Shown here: one piece after another, positions 48,636-57,889 of the stretch | Layout of the letters: every line of letters starts with the position of its first letter | Position numbering within the stretch: position 1 is the stretch's first letter | Assembly: GCF_020215645.1 (NCBI RefSeq) | Contig: NZ_CP084058.1 | Coordinates: 124,001-188,000, forward strand | Source: Nonomuraea gerenzanensis | Lineage (GTDB): Bacteria; Actinomycetota; Actinomycetes; Streptosporangiales; Streptosporangiaceae | DNA: 64,000 bases | Reading direction: 5' to 3' | Program-made: the position numbers and the translations under genes | Notes under the pieces: generated by a model | Database searches by the model: none | The model's input: the letters and a program-made list of their open reading frames with translations, nothing else | Told to the model about the DNA's origin: nothing

Positions 48636-51164
48636 CACCGGAGGGTCGAAGTCGAAGTCGAGGCGCCGGCGCTGCTCCGCCACGTCCACGTCCGGATGCC
48701 CCGGCCCCAGCACGCGCAGGTAGCGCTGCAGCGTGTCGGCCTTGAGCGTCTCCGCCGCGCTCTTTTCGCCGAGTCTGGTCAGGTCCACGACGAGGTTCGC
48801 CGCCGCCGCCAGGGTCAGCGGGTGGTCGGGGCCGAGCAGCTCGCGCAGCCGGCCCAGCGTGTTCTCGCCCAGCAGCCTGGCCTGCTCGTGCTCGCCGGTC
48901 TCCGCCAGGTCGCTGGCGAGGTTGATCGCACAGGTGAGGGTGAAGTGGTGGTCGCGGGTCAGTCGCCGGTCGAGCCCGTCGAGGGCCTGGCCGTCGAGGG
49001 TCACCGCCTCGGCCGCGCGGCCGTTGACCCGCAGCAGCAGGGCGAGGTTGGTGTCACAGCCGTACCTGAACGGGTGGTCGGCGCCGTACATGGCCTGGAA
49101 CTGCGGGGTCAGCTCCTCCAGCAGGCTCAGGGCCTCGGCCGTCTCGCCGGACGCGCGCTGCGCGTTGGCCAGGCACAGGCCGGCCGCCAGGGTGTCGGGG
49201 TGGTGCATGCCGGCGCTGCGCTGCTGCAGCTCGAACGTGCGCCGCGCCAGATCGAGGGCCTCGTCGGCCTTGGCGTCGCGGCGCTTGGCGATGGACAGGT
49301 CCTTGGCGACGCGCAGCGTCCACGGGTGCTCGACGCCTAGCTGCTCGACGCCGTACTCGTAGGCGTCCTCGCCGAGGTCGCACGCCTCGCGGTACTTGCC
49401 GCTCAGCCGTACGACGCGGGCCAGGCCGTTCCAGGACGACAGCACGTTCATGCTGCTGGCCCCGGAGCCCGGCCGCCGCTGCAGGCGGAACGTGGTGGAC
49501 TGCAGGTCGAGGGCCCGCTCGTAGTTGCCGAGCAGCAGGTAGTCGAGGGCCAGGTTGTTCATCGCGCGCAGGGTGCGCCGGTGCTCGGCCCCGAAGACCT
49601 CCTCGTGCCTGCGCAGCGAGTCGAGGTCGTGCTGCAGCGCCTCCGCGAAGTCGCCGCGGAAACGCAGGTCGGCGCCGTGGCTGTTGAGCAGCAGCAGCGT
49701 CTCCTCGTGATCCTCGCCGAGCACCTCGCGCATCTGCACCAGCAGGCGCTGGTTCAGCTCGAACGACTCGGCGATGTTGCCCAGCTCGCGGGTCACGATG
49801 GCCAGGTGGCGCTGCGCCGACAGGACGTTCTGGTCGTCGTCGCCGCTGGTGGCCCGCCACTGGGAGATGCACCGGTCGACCAGCATCTGCGCCGACTTGA
49901 AGTCGCCGGAGGAGTAGAGGTAGCGGATCATCGTGAGCGTGAACCGCCGGATGCGCTCGTCCTCGGAGTGGTCCACCTGCGACGGCGTGACGTGGCCCAG
50001 CAGGCCGGCGTAGCGGGGCCAGGCGGCGGTGTCGTCGGGCTCGTACGGGTCCGTCGCGGCGGCCATGAGCAGGTGGGCCTCGTTGCGCATGATCACCCGC
50101 TCCTCGGGCGCCAGGTCGTCGCGCAGCAGGGCCTGGACCAGCCGGTGGATCTGCAGCGTGCGGCTCGCAGAGTCGATCTTGACCAGCGCGAACCGGCCCA
50201 GCTCGCGCAGGATGCGGCTGGTCACGATGGGGTCGGCCAGCGTCTCCGCCAGCTTCGAGCCCTCGGCGAACTCGGGGGGCAGCCGGTCGAACAGGTCGCG
50301 CGGGATCGGCTCGGGGCCGAAGAAGGCGCAGCAGCGCAGCAGCTCGACCGCGATGGGCATGCGGGTGGTGAGCTGCGAGACCGACAGCGCCCACGCGGCC
50401 GACATCGACAGCGGGTAGTCGGCGGGCTTGTTGGTGCCCAGCAGCCGGGTGGTCTGCTCGTCCAGCAGCCGCAGGTAGTCCTTCACCGAGATCGTGGTCT
50501 CGACCTGGAGGGCGCCCGCCTGCTCCAGGGCCAGCGGCAGGTCGCCGAGCGCCTCTGCCAGCTCGTCGGCCTCGGTCTCGCTGATGCCGTGCGGCACGCG
50601 CTTGGTGAGGAACTCGATGCTCTCGGCGCGGGGGAAGACGTCGACCGCCAGGGTGTCGACGACCCCCTGCCAGCTGTGGTTGCGTGAGGTGATCAGCACG
50701 TGCCCCGGGCCTCTGGGCGCGATCGTGTTGATCTCGTCGACCTCGTCGGCGTTGTCGAAGATGAGCAGCCACTTGGCGTACGGCACGCCGCGGCGCAACG
50801 CGTCCAGCGCGGCCTCGGCCGCCTCCTCGACCCCGGTGGAGGGGCCGATGGGCAGGCGTAACTCGCGGGCGAGCCCGGCCAGCGACGACTTCACCAGCAT
50901 CGGCTGGTCGGCCGGGATCCACCAGACCAGCTCGTACTCCTTGCGGAAGCGGTGGGCGTACTCGATCGCGAGCTGCGTCTTGCCGACACCGCCCAGCCCG
51001 TGCAGCGCGTGCGGGACGACGGCGGTGACGTCGGACAGCAATCCGTCGTGCAGCGCGCGCAACAGATCGGAACGCCCCGTGAAGTTCATGTTGCGTTGCG
51101 GGACCCGGCCCCAGATGGCGGGAAGTTGTCCGGAGGATTCCGGCGAATAGTGCGAAACCGACAC
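48630..51164 (-). CDS. fxsT: FxSxx-COOH system NB-ARC/TPR protein FxsT
   Basis: 844 aa. GTG start with GGAGG about eight bases upstream. N-terminal P-loop NTPase of STAND/NB-ARC type (about residues 20-330): GLGGVGKTQLA Walker A, LLIFDNADEVD Walker B and the LPLALEQAGAL (GLPL-like) motif. Then a winged-helix region and about ten TPRs (about 430-830), the last ones reading LGPDHPLTLAAAANL, in the kinesin-light-chain style. Known companion of FxsA/FxsB loci. Divergent from fxsA with a 148 bp promoter region. Probably a nucleotide-controlled sensor or assembly platform; target unknown. Confidence 0.9.
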   Translation of the reverse strand: MSVSHYSPESSGQLPAIWGRVPQRNMNFTGRSDLLRALHDGLLSDVTAVVPHALHGLGGVGKTQLAIEYAHRFRKEYELVWWIPADQPMLVKSSLAGLARELRLPIGPSTGVEEAAEAALDALRRGVPYAKWLLIFDNADEVDEINTIAPRGPGHVLITSRNHSWQGVVDTLAVDVFPRAESIEFLTKRVPHGISETEADELAEALGDLPLALEQAGALQVETTISVKDYLRLLDEQTTRLLGTNKPADYPLSMSAAWALSVSQLTTRMPIAVELLRCCAFFGPEPIPRDLFDRLPPEFAEGSKLAETLADPIVTSRILRELGRFALVKIDSASRTLQIHRLVQALLRDDLAPEERVIMRNEAHLLMAAATDPYEPDDTAAWPRYAGLLGHVTPSQVDHSEDERIRRFTLTMIRYLYSSGDFKSAQMLVDRCISQWRATSGDDDQNVLSAQRHLAIVTRELGNIAESFELNQRLLVQMREVLGEDHEETLLLLNSHGADLRFRGDFAEALQHDLDSLRRHEEVFGAEHRRTLRAMNNLALDYLLLGNYERALDLQSTTFRLQRRPGSGASSMNVLSSWNGLARVVRLSGKYREACDLGEDAYEYGVEQLGVEHPWTLRVAKDLSIAKRRDAKADEALDLARRTFELQQRSAGMHHPDTLAAGLCLANAQRASGETAEALSLLEELTPQFQAMYGADHPFRYGCDTNLALLLRVNGRAAEAVTLDGQALDGLDRRLTRDHHFTLTCAINLASDLAETGEHEQARLLGENTLGRLRELLGPDHPLTLAAAANLVVDLTRLGEKSAAETLKADTLQRYLRVLGPGHPDVDVAEQRRRLDFDFDPPVL

Positions 51165-51312
51165 GATTACCGCCTCCGCTAGCCCCGGGCTTTAATCGAG
51201 CTTAGACGTCGTGCAGATGCAGGTGAAGCCCATAGACTGCCAGTCTCGCCTTGAGTTCTCAACCGTGCGAGGATGAGACCCGCACAGTTGTCATCCGGGC
51301 CCGGAGAGTGTT

Positions 51313-51477
51313 ATGGACAGCGCAGAAGGAGAATACGGCGGAGGTCTCATCGATGTCAGCGGATGGAGCTTGAGCGACCTCGACGGGTTGCCCTCCACTC
51401 CCCTGACATCGGCCCTGCGCCGCCTGGTGGAAGAGACGGGCTCCGGCCCGGTGGCGGGTTTCCAGTCGGCGCTATGA
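51313..51477 (+). CDS. fxsA: FxSxx-COOH precursor peptide FxsA
   Basis: 54 aa, ATG at 51313 with GGAGAG five bases upstream, TGA at 51475. The C-terminus is F-Q-S-A-L, matching the FxSxx signature that names the family. Leader part IDVSGWSLSDLDGL and TSALRRLVEE resemble other FxsA leaders. Too short for ordinary gene finding. It is first in a plus-strand set with sir2, STAND, fxsB and the HExxH gene. Predicted substrate of the radical SAM enzyme FxsB; modified residues unknown. Confidence 0.9.
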   Translation: MDSAEGEYGGGLIDVSGWSLSDLDGLPSTPLTSALRRLVEETGSGPVAGFQSAL

Positions 51478-51568
51478 ATCGCCGGCGCGAGGTCTTAGCC
51501 TGAACCAACGCCATTGTGTTACGGCAATTTTAATTCTCAGGCACACGATGTGATGTCGGGATGGGCGC

Positions 51569-52447
51569 GTGAAGGATGCCGACTGGGACCGGCTGGTCCG
51601 ACAGTTGCGTCGCGGGGATTGCACGCCCCTTCTCGGTGCGGGCGCGTGTTCCGGACGGTTACCGACCGGCAGGCAGCTCAGCCAAAAATTCGCCGGCATC
51701 TATAAATATCCTTTCACCGATGTGCACAACCTGCCCCGGGTCATGCATTACGCGGTCACGGCCAACGGCGATCCGGTCGATCTCAAACACCAGGTGTGCA
51801 GCTATCTGCAGGAGTACGCGCCGCCCGCCGACGACCCCCCACCCGTGATCGACCCGCACGAGGTGCTGGCGCAGTTTCCGATCAGGACCTTCCTGACCAC
51901 CAACTACGACGACTTCATGGCCACCGCGCTGCTCCAGGAGAAGTCGTGCCGCAAGAACCCCACCAGCACGTTCCCCAAATGGTGGGACACCGAGGAGGAA
52001 GAGCCGCACCTCGACCTGCCGACGCACGAGGAGCCGCTGATCTACCATCTGCACGGCCGCTGGGACGAGCCCGGCTCGCTGGTGCTCACCGACGACGACT
52101 ATCTGACGTACCTGGTGAACATGGTCGAGGCCCGCGCCGCCAACGACCAGCCCCCCTTACCCAGCACCGTGATCCGCGCGATGACCTCCCACCCCCTGCT
52201 CTTCGTCGGCTACAGCCTCCAGGACTGGAATTTCCGCGTGCTGTTCCACGGGCTGCTCAAGGCGATGCCGCTGATCATGCGGCGGCGGCACATCAGCGTG
52301 CAACTGATGCCGGATCTCAACGAATCCGTGGCCGACGCGGCCGACCGCGCGCGCGAATATCTCGAGAAGTACCTCAACGACTGGAGCATCACGATCTTCA
52401 TCGGCACCACGCAGGAGTTCTTCGAGCAACTGCGTTGGAGGATGTGA
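51569..52447 (+). CDS. SIR2-like NAD+-hydrolase domain protein
   Basis: 292 aa, SIR2 domain over nearly the whole length. Motifs: PLLGAGACSGRLPTGRQL (GAG, NAD+ ribose loop), FLTTNYDDFM (NxD), IYHLHGRWDEP (catalytic His) and LLFVGYSLQDWNFR (GYS/D). These match the NAD+-cleaving SIR2 proteins of bacterial conflict systems (ThsA/DSR types) rather than zinc-binding deacetylases, as the Zn cysteines are absent. Located 91 bp after fxsA and 10 bp before the STAND gene; GTG start. Probably the effector of the locus. Confidence 0.88.
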   Translation: MKDADWDRLVRQLRRGDCTPLLGAGACSGRLPTGRQLSQKFAGIYKYPFTDVHNLPRVMHYAVTANGDPVDLKHQVCSYLQEYAPPADDPPPVIDPHEVLAQFPIRTFLTTNYDDFMATALLQEKSCRKNPTSTFPKWWDTEEEEPHLDLPTHEEPLIYHLHGRWDEPGSLVLTDDDYLTYLVNMVEARAANDQPPLPSTVIRAMTSHPLLFVGYSLQDWNFRVLFHGLLKAMPLIMRRRHISVQLMPDLNESVADAADRAREYLEKYLNDWSITIFIGTTQEFFEQLRWRM

Positions 52448-52457
52448 GGGCGGCCGC

Positions 52458-54095
52458 GTGCCAGAGCTGGATCCGCATGTGCACCCGTACGTGGGGCTCC
52501 GCCCTTACCGGCGGGAGGAGAGCGCGCTGTTCCACGGCCGCGAGCGGGAGGCGCAGGAGGTCGCCACCCTCTGGCAGGCCACCGGGCTGACCGTGCTCTA
52601 CGGCGCCTCGGGCGTGGGGAAGACCTCCCTGCTGCACGCCGGGGTGCTGCCGCTACTGGACCCCGAACGGGCCGACGTGCTGCCCGTCGCCCGGATCGGC
52701 TCCCATCTGGCCCCCTCCGAGTCCGGCGGCAACCCGTACGTGGTGGCGCTGCTGTCGTCGTGGGAGCCCGAGCTCGACGCGCGCCGGCCGGCGTCGCTGA
52801 CGATCTCCGAGTACCTGCGGCGCAGGCCCGAGCGCACCGACCTCTACGGCGACCCCGTGCCCATGCTGGCGGCCGTCGACCAGGCGGAGGAGATCTTCCA
52901 CGGCTCCCCGCGCCTGGAGAAGGAGCGCAAGGTCTTCCTGGAGCAGCTGGCCACCGCCGTGCGCACGCACCCCGGCCTGCACGTCCTGCTCTCGCTGCGC
53001 GAGGAGTACCTCTTCCTCGTGCTGCCCTACGAGCGCCCGATCGGGCAGGGCTCGCGGGCGCGCTTCCACCTGCACCCTCTCACCCCCGAGAAGGCCAAGG
53101 AGGCGGTGCGCAAGCCGCTGATCCACACGCACCGGACCATCACGCGGGCCGCCGCCGACCTGCTCATCGACGAGCTGCGCACGGTCGACTACGTCAACGA
53201 GATCGGCGAGACCTCCACCATCCAGCTCGACACCGTCGAGCCCATCCAGCTCCAGGTGGTGTGCTCGGCGCTGTGGGAGTCGCTCCCGGCGGAGGTCACG
53301 GAGATCACCGAGGACCACGCCCGCCTGTACGCCCAGGTGGAGGAGTTCCTCTTCGAGTTCTACAAGCGCACGATCGCCGACGTCGCCCGCGAGCACCGGG
53401 TGCCGGCCAACGAGATCCGCTTCTGGATGCGCAACGTCTTCATCACCGAGCACGGCACCCGCAACGCCGTGTACGAGGGGCTGCGCACCACCCAGGGCAT
53501 GCCCAACGAGGTCGTGCGCGCCCTGGAGGACCGCCACCTGCTCCGCGCCGAGCAGCGGCTCGGCATCCGCTGGTACGAGCTGACCCACGACCGGCTCATC
53601 GGCCCCGTCTCCCGCTCCGACGCGCCCGAGTCGTCCCTGCGGGAGGCCCGCCTGGCGCTGCAGGAGCAGAACTGGGAGGGCGCCAGGCGCCTGGCCGACG
53701 CGGCCGTGCGGGCCGCCGACGCGGGCGCCTCCTGGGTACGCGCCGAGGCCGCAGAGATCTTCGCCAGCGTGGCGGCGGCCAGGGGTGAGATCCACACCGC
53801 CCGCAAGTACTGCGAGGAGGCGGCGGGCATCTTCGCCGAGCGGCAGCGCTTCGACGGAGTGGCCAGGGCGCTGACCGCCGACGGCCTGCTGTGGCTGGCG
53901 CAGGGCGACCCGACCCGCGCCATCGAACGCATCAGCGCCGCGCTGAACTGGGCGCCGAACGACGTGGCCGCCCGGATCGCGCTGGCCGAGGCGCTGCTGC
54001 AGTCGGGCACCCCGAAGGCGGCCGACGCCATCATCAGCGGATTACCGTCAGATCTTGCCCAGCAGACGCTGAAAAAGCTTCGTGATCCGACGTGA
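52458..54095 (+). CDS. STAND-family P-loop ATPase with helical C-terminus
   Basis: 545 aa, GTG start. nSTAND1-type NTPase: VGLRPYRREESALFHGR opening, Walker A YGASGVGKTSLLHAG (about residues 46-60), Walker B in MLAAVDQAEEIF, sensor-like LLSLREEYLF. A winged-helix segment follows, then TPR-like alpha repeats (about 385-540, EARLALQEQNWEGARRLAD). Gaps of 10 bp before and 6 bp after place it firmly between SIR2 and fxsB. Predicted switch that oligomerises on sensing a trigger and activates an effector, presumably SIR2 (inference). Confidence 0.88.
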   Translation: MPELDPHVHPYVGLRPYRREESALFHGREREAQEVATLWQATGLTVLYGASGVGKTSLLHAGVLPLLDPERADVLPVARIGSHLAPSESGGNPYVVALLSSWEPELDARRPASLTISEYLRRRPERTDLYGDPVPMLAAVDQAEEIFHGSPRLEKERKVFLEQLATAVRTHPGLHVLLSLREEYLFLVLPYERPIGQGSRARFHLHPLTPEKAKEAVRKPLIHTHRTITRAAADLLIDELRTVDYVNEIGETSTIQLDTVEPIQLQVVCSALWESLPAEVTEITEDHARLYAQVEEFLFEFYKRTIADVAREHRVPANEIRFWMRNVFITEHGTRNAVYEGLRTTQGMPNEVVRALEDRHLLRAEQRLGIRWYELTHDRLIGPVSRSDAPESSLREARLALQEQNWEGARRLADAAVRAADAGASWVRAEAAEIFASVAAARGEIHTARKYCEEAAGIFAERQRFDGVARALTADGLLWLAQGDPTRAIERISAALNWAPNDVAARIALAEALLQSGTPKAADAIISGLPSDLAQQTLKKLRDPT

Positions 54096-54101
54096 CTGAT
54101 T

Positions 54102-55340
54102 ATGCTCGACGGCCATGACACCAGACGCGCGGGCCGGCCGGCCTTGCCTGAGTGGCCGCTGACACTCGACCTGGCCGCGCTCGTGGACCGCGGCTGGCGG
54201 CCGACCCCGTTCAGGCAGTTCATCCTGAAGATCCACAGCAGGTGCGACCTCGCCTGCACGTACTGCTACATGTACGAGATGGCCGACCAGAGCTGGCGCT
54301 CCAGGCCACCACGCATGGCGCCCGACGTGGTGGAGGCGGTGGCGGCGCGGATCGCCGAGCACGTCCGCGCGCACCGGCTGCCGTCCGTCGAGCTGATCCT
54401 GCACGGCGGCGAGCCGCTCCTGGTCAGCCCGGAGGGGATCGACGGGCTGGTCCGCACCGTGCGCGACGCGGTGGACGCGCCCGTCGCCGTGACCGTGCAG
54501 ACCAACGGGGTCCGGCTCGACAGGGCGTACCTGGGCGTGTTCGACCGGCTCGACGTGGGCGTGGGGGTCAGCCTCGACGGTGACCAGCGGGCACACGACC
54601 GCAGCCGCAGGACCGCCGGCGGCCACGGCAGCCATCACAAGGTGGCCGCGGGGCTGCGGCTGCTCGGCGAGCCGCCCTTCGACCGGCTGTTCCGCGGCCT
54701 GCTGTGCACGGTGGACCTGCGCAACGACCCGCTGGAGACCTATCAGGCGCTGCTGTCCTTCGGGCCGCCCACCATCGACTTCCTGCTGCCGCACGGCACC
54801 TGGGCGCAGCCGCCGCCGGGGCTGGGGGGCGAGGGCGGCGGCACGCCGTACGCGGACTGGCTGATCACGATCTTCGACGACTGGTACGCCGCGCCCGCCC
54901 GGCCCGCGGGCGTGCGCCTGTTCGAGGAGATCATCTTCCTGCTCCTCGGCGGCGGGTCGGCCAGCGAGCAGATCGGCCTGTCGCCCACCGCCATGGTGGT
55001 CGTCGAGACCGACGGCGAGATCGAGCAGTCGGACATCCTCAAGTCCGCCTTCGCGGGCGCGCCGGGCACGGGGTACCACGTGCTGCGCGACTCCTTCGAC
55101 GAGGTGCTCGCGCTGCCGTCCATCGCCGCACGTCAGATCGGCTGGGACGCGCTCTCGCCGACGTGCAGGGCCTGTCCGGTCGCCCGGGTGTGCGGCGGCG
55201 GCCACTATGCTCATCGCTATCGGCCTGGCAGCGGATTTCTCAACCCGTCGGTCTACTGCGCCGACCTGCTGCGACTCATCACCCACGTCGCCAGCACCAT
55301 CAAGCGTGACATCACGGCACTGCAGAAGGACTCCCGATGA
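54102..55340 (+). CDS. fxsB: FxsB family radical SAM/SPASM peptide-modifying enzyme
   Basis: 412 aa. Radical SAM motif CDLACTYCYMYEMADQSW (C-x3-C-x2-C binding the 4Fe-4S cluster), the GGEPLL and QTNGVRL motifs, and a C-terminal SPASM-like set CRACPVARVCGGG for auxiliary clusters. The family is defined by co-occurrence with FxsA. Catalyses S-adenosylmethionine-dependent modification of the FxsA peptide; product unknown. Stop overlaps the HExxH gene by 4 bp (ATGA). Confidence 0.92.
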   Translation: MLDGHDTRRAGRPALPEWPLTLDLAALVDRGWRPTPFRQFILKIHSRCDLACTYCYMYEMADQSWRSRPPRMAPDVVEAVAARIAEHVRAHRLPSVELILHGGEPLLVSPEGIDGLVRTVRDAVDAPVAVTVQTNGVRLDRAYLGVFDRLDVGVGVSLDGDQRAHDRSRRTAGGHGSHHKVAAGLRLLGEPPFDRLFRGLLCTVDLRNDPLETYQALLSFGPPTIDFLLPHGTWAQPPPGLGGEGGGTPYADWLITIFDDWYAAPARPAGVRLFEEIIFLLLGGGSASEQIGLSPTAMVVVETDGEIEQSDILKSAFAGAPGTGYHVLRDSFDEVLALPSIAARQIGWDALSPTCRACPVARVCGGGHYAHRYRPGSGFLNPSVYCADLLRLITHVASTIKRDITALQKDSR

Positions 55341-56623
55341 ACCTCGCAGAGCACCGCATCCCGGCCTCGGCCTTCGACGAGCTCGCCTCGGGCGCGGGCA
55401 GCAGGGACTCCGTGGAGCGGCTCAAGGCCGCCCAGCGCAGCAGGCACCTTCTCCTGCTGCGCGGCGTCCTGGAGACCACCCGCGACGCCGGCCACGGCCG
55501 CTGGCCGGAGGTGCGCCGGGCCTACGACCTGCTGGCCAGCGTGCAGGCGGCGCACCCGGAGGCGGTCAACGCCGTGCTGCACCACCCGTCGGTGGGCGCC
55601 TGGGCCCGCCACACGATCCAGACGCTCGAAACGCCCGAGCAGATGTCGGCCCTCGCCGCCGCCGCGGCCCTCCGCGCGCGCTTCGCCTGCGACCTCGACG
55701 TCTCCGTGGTGAACGGCGTGCTCAACCTGCCCTCGCTCGGACAGCTCACCGTCGGCCCCGGCGTCACCACGGTGACCGTGCACTGCTCGGCCGACGGCGC
55801 CGAGGTCTCCACGGGCGGCAGGTTCCTGCAGATCAGCGAGGACGAGCCGGGCTGGCGGCCACTGCGCCACCTGTCCGCGCGGGCCGCGGACGAGCACCTC
55901 GACGTGCTCATCGACGACCTCGACCCGCACCGCATGCCGGGCTCCGGCGCCCTGCGCGACCCCCTGACCCCGCAGGAGGCGGGCCACTGGCAGGGCCTCC
56001 TGGACGACGGCTGGGACCTGCTGGTCCGCAACCACCTGCCGATGGCCAGGCAGGTGTCGGCGGCCATCTCCGTCTTCACCCCCCTGTCGCCCCCGCCCAG
56101 CGGGATGTCCAGCGCCACCTCGCGCGAGACGTTCGGCTGCATCGCCATGTCCACGCCCCCCGACGCGCACGCGCTGGCGGTCACGCTGGCGCACGAGACC
56201 CAGCACGCCAAGCTCTCCGCGCTGCTCGACATCGTGCCGCTGACCAAGCCCGACGACGGCTCCCGCCACTACGCGCCGTGGCGCCCCGATCCCCGGCCCG
56301 CCGCCGGGCTGCTGCAGGGCACCTACGCCTACGTCGGGGTCACCGAGTTCTGGGAGCGGCAGCGGCACCACGAGAGCGGCGAGTCGGAGATCAGGGCCAA
56401 CGCGGAGTTCGCCCGCTGGCGCTCGGCGGCCCGCCTGGTGGCCCGCACGCTGCTCGACAGCGGCGCGCTGACCGAGCCGGGGGTGAGCTTCGTGAGCGGG
56501 ATGGCGATGCGGCTGGAGGAGTGGGCCCGCGAGCCCGTGCCGGCCGCGGCGGCCACCCTGGCGGAGGGGGCCGCCGACCGGCACCGGTCGTTGTGGCGGG
56601 AGCGCAACGCGCGCGACGCCTGA
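55337..56623 (+). CDS. HEXXH-motif putative peptide-modification protein
   Basis: 428 aa. Belongs to the HExxH family found beside FxsB enzymes; LAHETQHAKLSALLDIVPL near residue 278 has the zinc-ligand motif HETQH. The N-terminal half is helical. Coupled to fxsB by an ATGA overlap. Predicted metalloprotein acting on the modified FxsA, either as peptidase or as hydroxylase-like enzyme; unproven. No fxsC gene is present. Confidence 0.85.
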   Translation: MNLAEHRIPASAFDELASGAGSRDSVERLKAAQRSRHLLLLRGVLETTRDAGHGRWPEVRRAYDLLASVQAAHPEAVNAVLHHPSVGAWARHTIQTLETPEQMSALAAAAALRARFACDLDVSVVNGVLNLPSLGQLTVGPGVTTVTVHCSADGAEVSTGGRFLQISEDEPGWRPLRHLSARAADEHLDVLIDDLDPHRMPGSGALRDPLTPQEAGHWQGLLDDGWDLLVRNHLPMARQVSAAISVFTPLSPPPSGMSSATSRETFGCIAMSTPPDAHALAVTLAHETQHAKLSALLDIVPLTKPDDGSRHYAPWRPDPRPAAGLLQGTYAYVGVTEFWERQRHHESGESEIRANAEFARWRSAARLVARTLLDSGALTEPGVSFVSGMAMRLEEWAREPVPAAAATLAEGAADRHRSLWRERNARDA

Positions 56624-56656
56624 CGGCCCCCCTCCTGCCTGGGGCCCGGGGTGCGG

Positions 56657-57889
56657 TCAGACCCTGCCCATGGGCGGTCCATGTGTGTACGGCGGGGTCG
56701 GCGCGGGGCGGGCGCGCGGCCTGCGCATGATCAGCGCCGCGCCCACCAGGAACAGCAGGCCGACGCCCGCCGCCGCGCCGCCGATCCCCACGTAGGACAT
56801 GTCGATCTCCGGGTGGGTGGTCGGCGGCGCGACCGGCCCGTCACCGAAGAACTTCTCCCCCTTGTACGGAGCCGCCTCCGTCCTACCGTCCCCGGCGGCC
56901 CCCGCGGCCTTCACCGCCGCCCCCGCGTCGATCAGCCCGAAGCCCAGGTGCACGGTGTAGCCGCTCGGCGGCTGCTGCGCGGTCCGCACCAGGATGTCGC
57001 GCACCTGCCGCGGCGTCAGGCCGGGGTTGCGGGACAACATCAGCGCCACGGTCCCCGCCGCGAGCGCGCAGGCCGGGGAGGTGCCGTCACCCATCCGGTA
57101 GCCGCCGCCGTTGTCGGCGGCGTAGATGTCCACGCCGGGCGCGGCGATCGTATTGTAGGTGTGCACCTGCGAGAACTCCGCCCGCGCCCCGTCGGGCCCC
57201 ATCGCCGCCACCGCGATCACGCCCGGGTAGGCGGCCGGGTAGGAGACGGTGTTGTTGGCGTCCGTCTCCAGCGGGTCGGTGGAGCCGCCGTTGCCGGCGC
57301 TGGCCAGCAGGACGACCCCCTTGCCCAGGGCGTAGTCGACGGCCGAGGCGGTCAGCTCGTCGTAGTCGCTGCCGAGGCTCCACTCGTCGCTGCCGAGGGA
57401 CATGGAGATCACCCTGGCGCCCTTGTCGGCGGCGTACCGGATGCCCTTGGCCAGCGCGGTGGACGCCTTCATGCTCTGCTCGTCGGCGGGGCCGCCCGAC
57501 TCGGCGGCGGCCTCGGCCCGCTTGCGCGCCGGGTCCTCCTTGTCCCAGAGCACCCGCACGTCGAGCACCTTGGCCTGCGGAGCGACCCGCAGCACGCTGG
57601 AGGCCATGGCGGTGCCGTGATCGCCCCAGTACGACTGCCCCGGCCTGGCGCCGCCGCCGATGAAGTCGGTGCCGGTGGTGACCCGGCCGCGGAACTCCGG
57701 ATGGCCGCGCAGGACCCCGGAGTCGAGGACCGCGACCGTGATCCCCTTGCCCTGCCCGAGACGCTGGGCGGCGGGCACCTTCATGACCTGCTGCTCCCAG
57801 CCCCGCGGCGCCTCGGCGACGGCCGGCGCGGCGGTGGCCCCGGCCAGGGCGGCGACCAGCACGGCCGCGCAGGTCAGCCTGCGGATCAC
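56657..57889 (-). CDS. Mycosin-like S8 serine protease (type VII secretion-associated)
   Basis: 410 aa from the GTG at 57889. Signal peptide, subtilisin triad in VAVLDSGV (Asp), GDHGTAMASSV (His) and DGTSPACALAAG (Ser), and a C-terminal transmembrane helix (GIGGAAAGVGLLFLVGAALIM) as in MycP. Mycosins process or stabilise ESX systems, but no eccB/C/D/E or esx gene is nearby, so it is an orphan copy. GTGA overlaps join it to the upstream membrane protein. 33 bp separate it from the convergent HExxH gene. Confidence 0.9.
   Translation of the reverse strand: MIRRLTCAAVLVAALAGATAAPAVAEAPRGWEQQVMKVPAAQRLGQGKGITVAVLDSGVLRGHPEFRGRVTTGTDFIGGGARPGQSYWGDHGTAMASSVLRVAPQAKVLDVRVLWDKEDPARKRAEAAAESGGPADEQSMKASTALAKGIRYAADKGARVISMSLGSDEWSLGSDYDELTASAVDYALGKGVVLLASAGNGGSTDPLETDANNTVSYPAAYPGVIAVAAMGPDGARAEFSQVHTYNTIAAPGVDIYAADNGGGYRMGDGTSPACALAAGTVALMLSRNPGLTPRQVRDILVRTAQQPPSGYTVHLGFGLIDAGAAVKAAGAAGDGRTEAAPYKGEKFFGDGPVAPPTTHPEIDMSYVGIGGAAAGVGLLFLVGAALIMRRPRARPAPTPPYTHGPPMGRV

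Noticed and set aside
48405..56623. The fxs locus as recently acquired foreign DNA
   Set aside because: GC content and codon use look like the neighbours and no mobility genes or flanking repeats were seen; only the short 51478-51568 gap is AT-richer.
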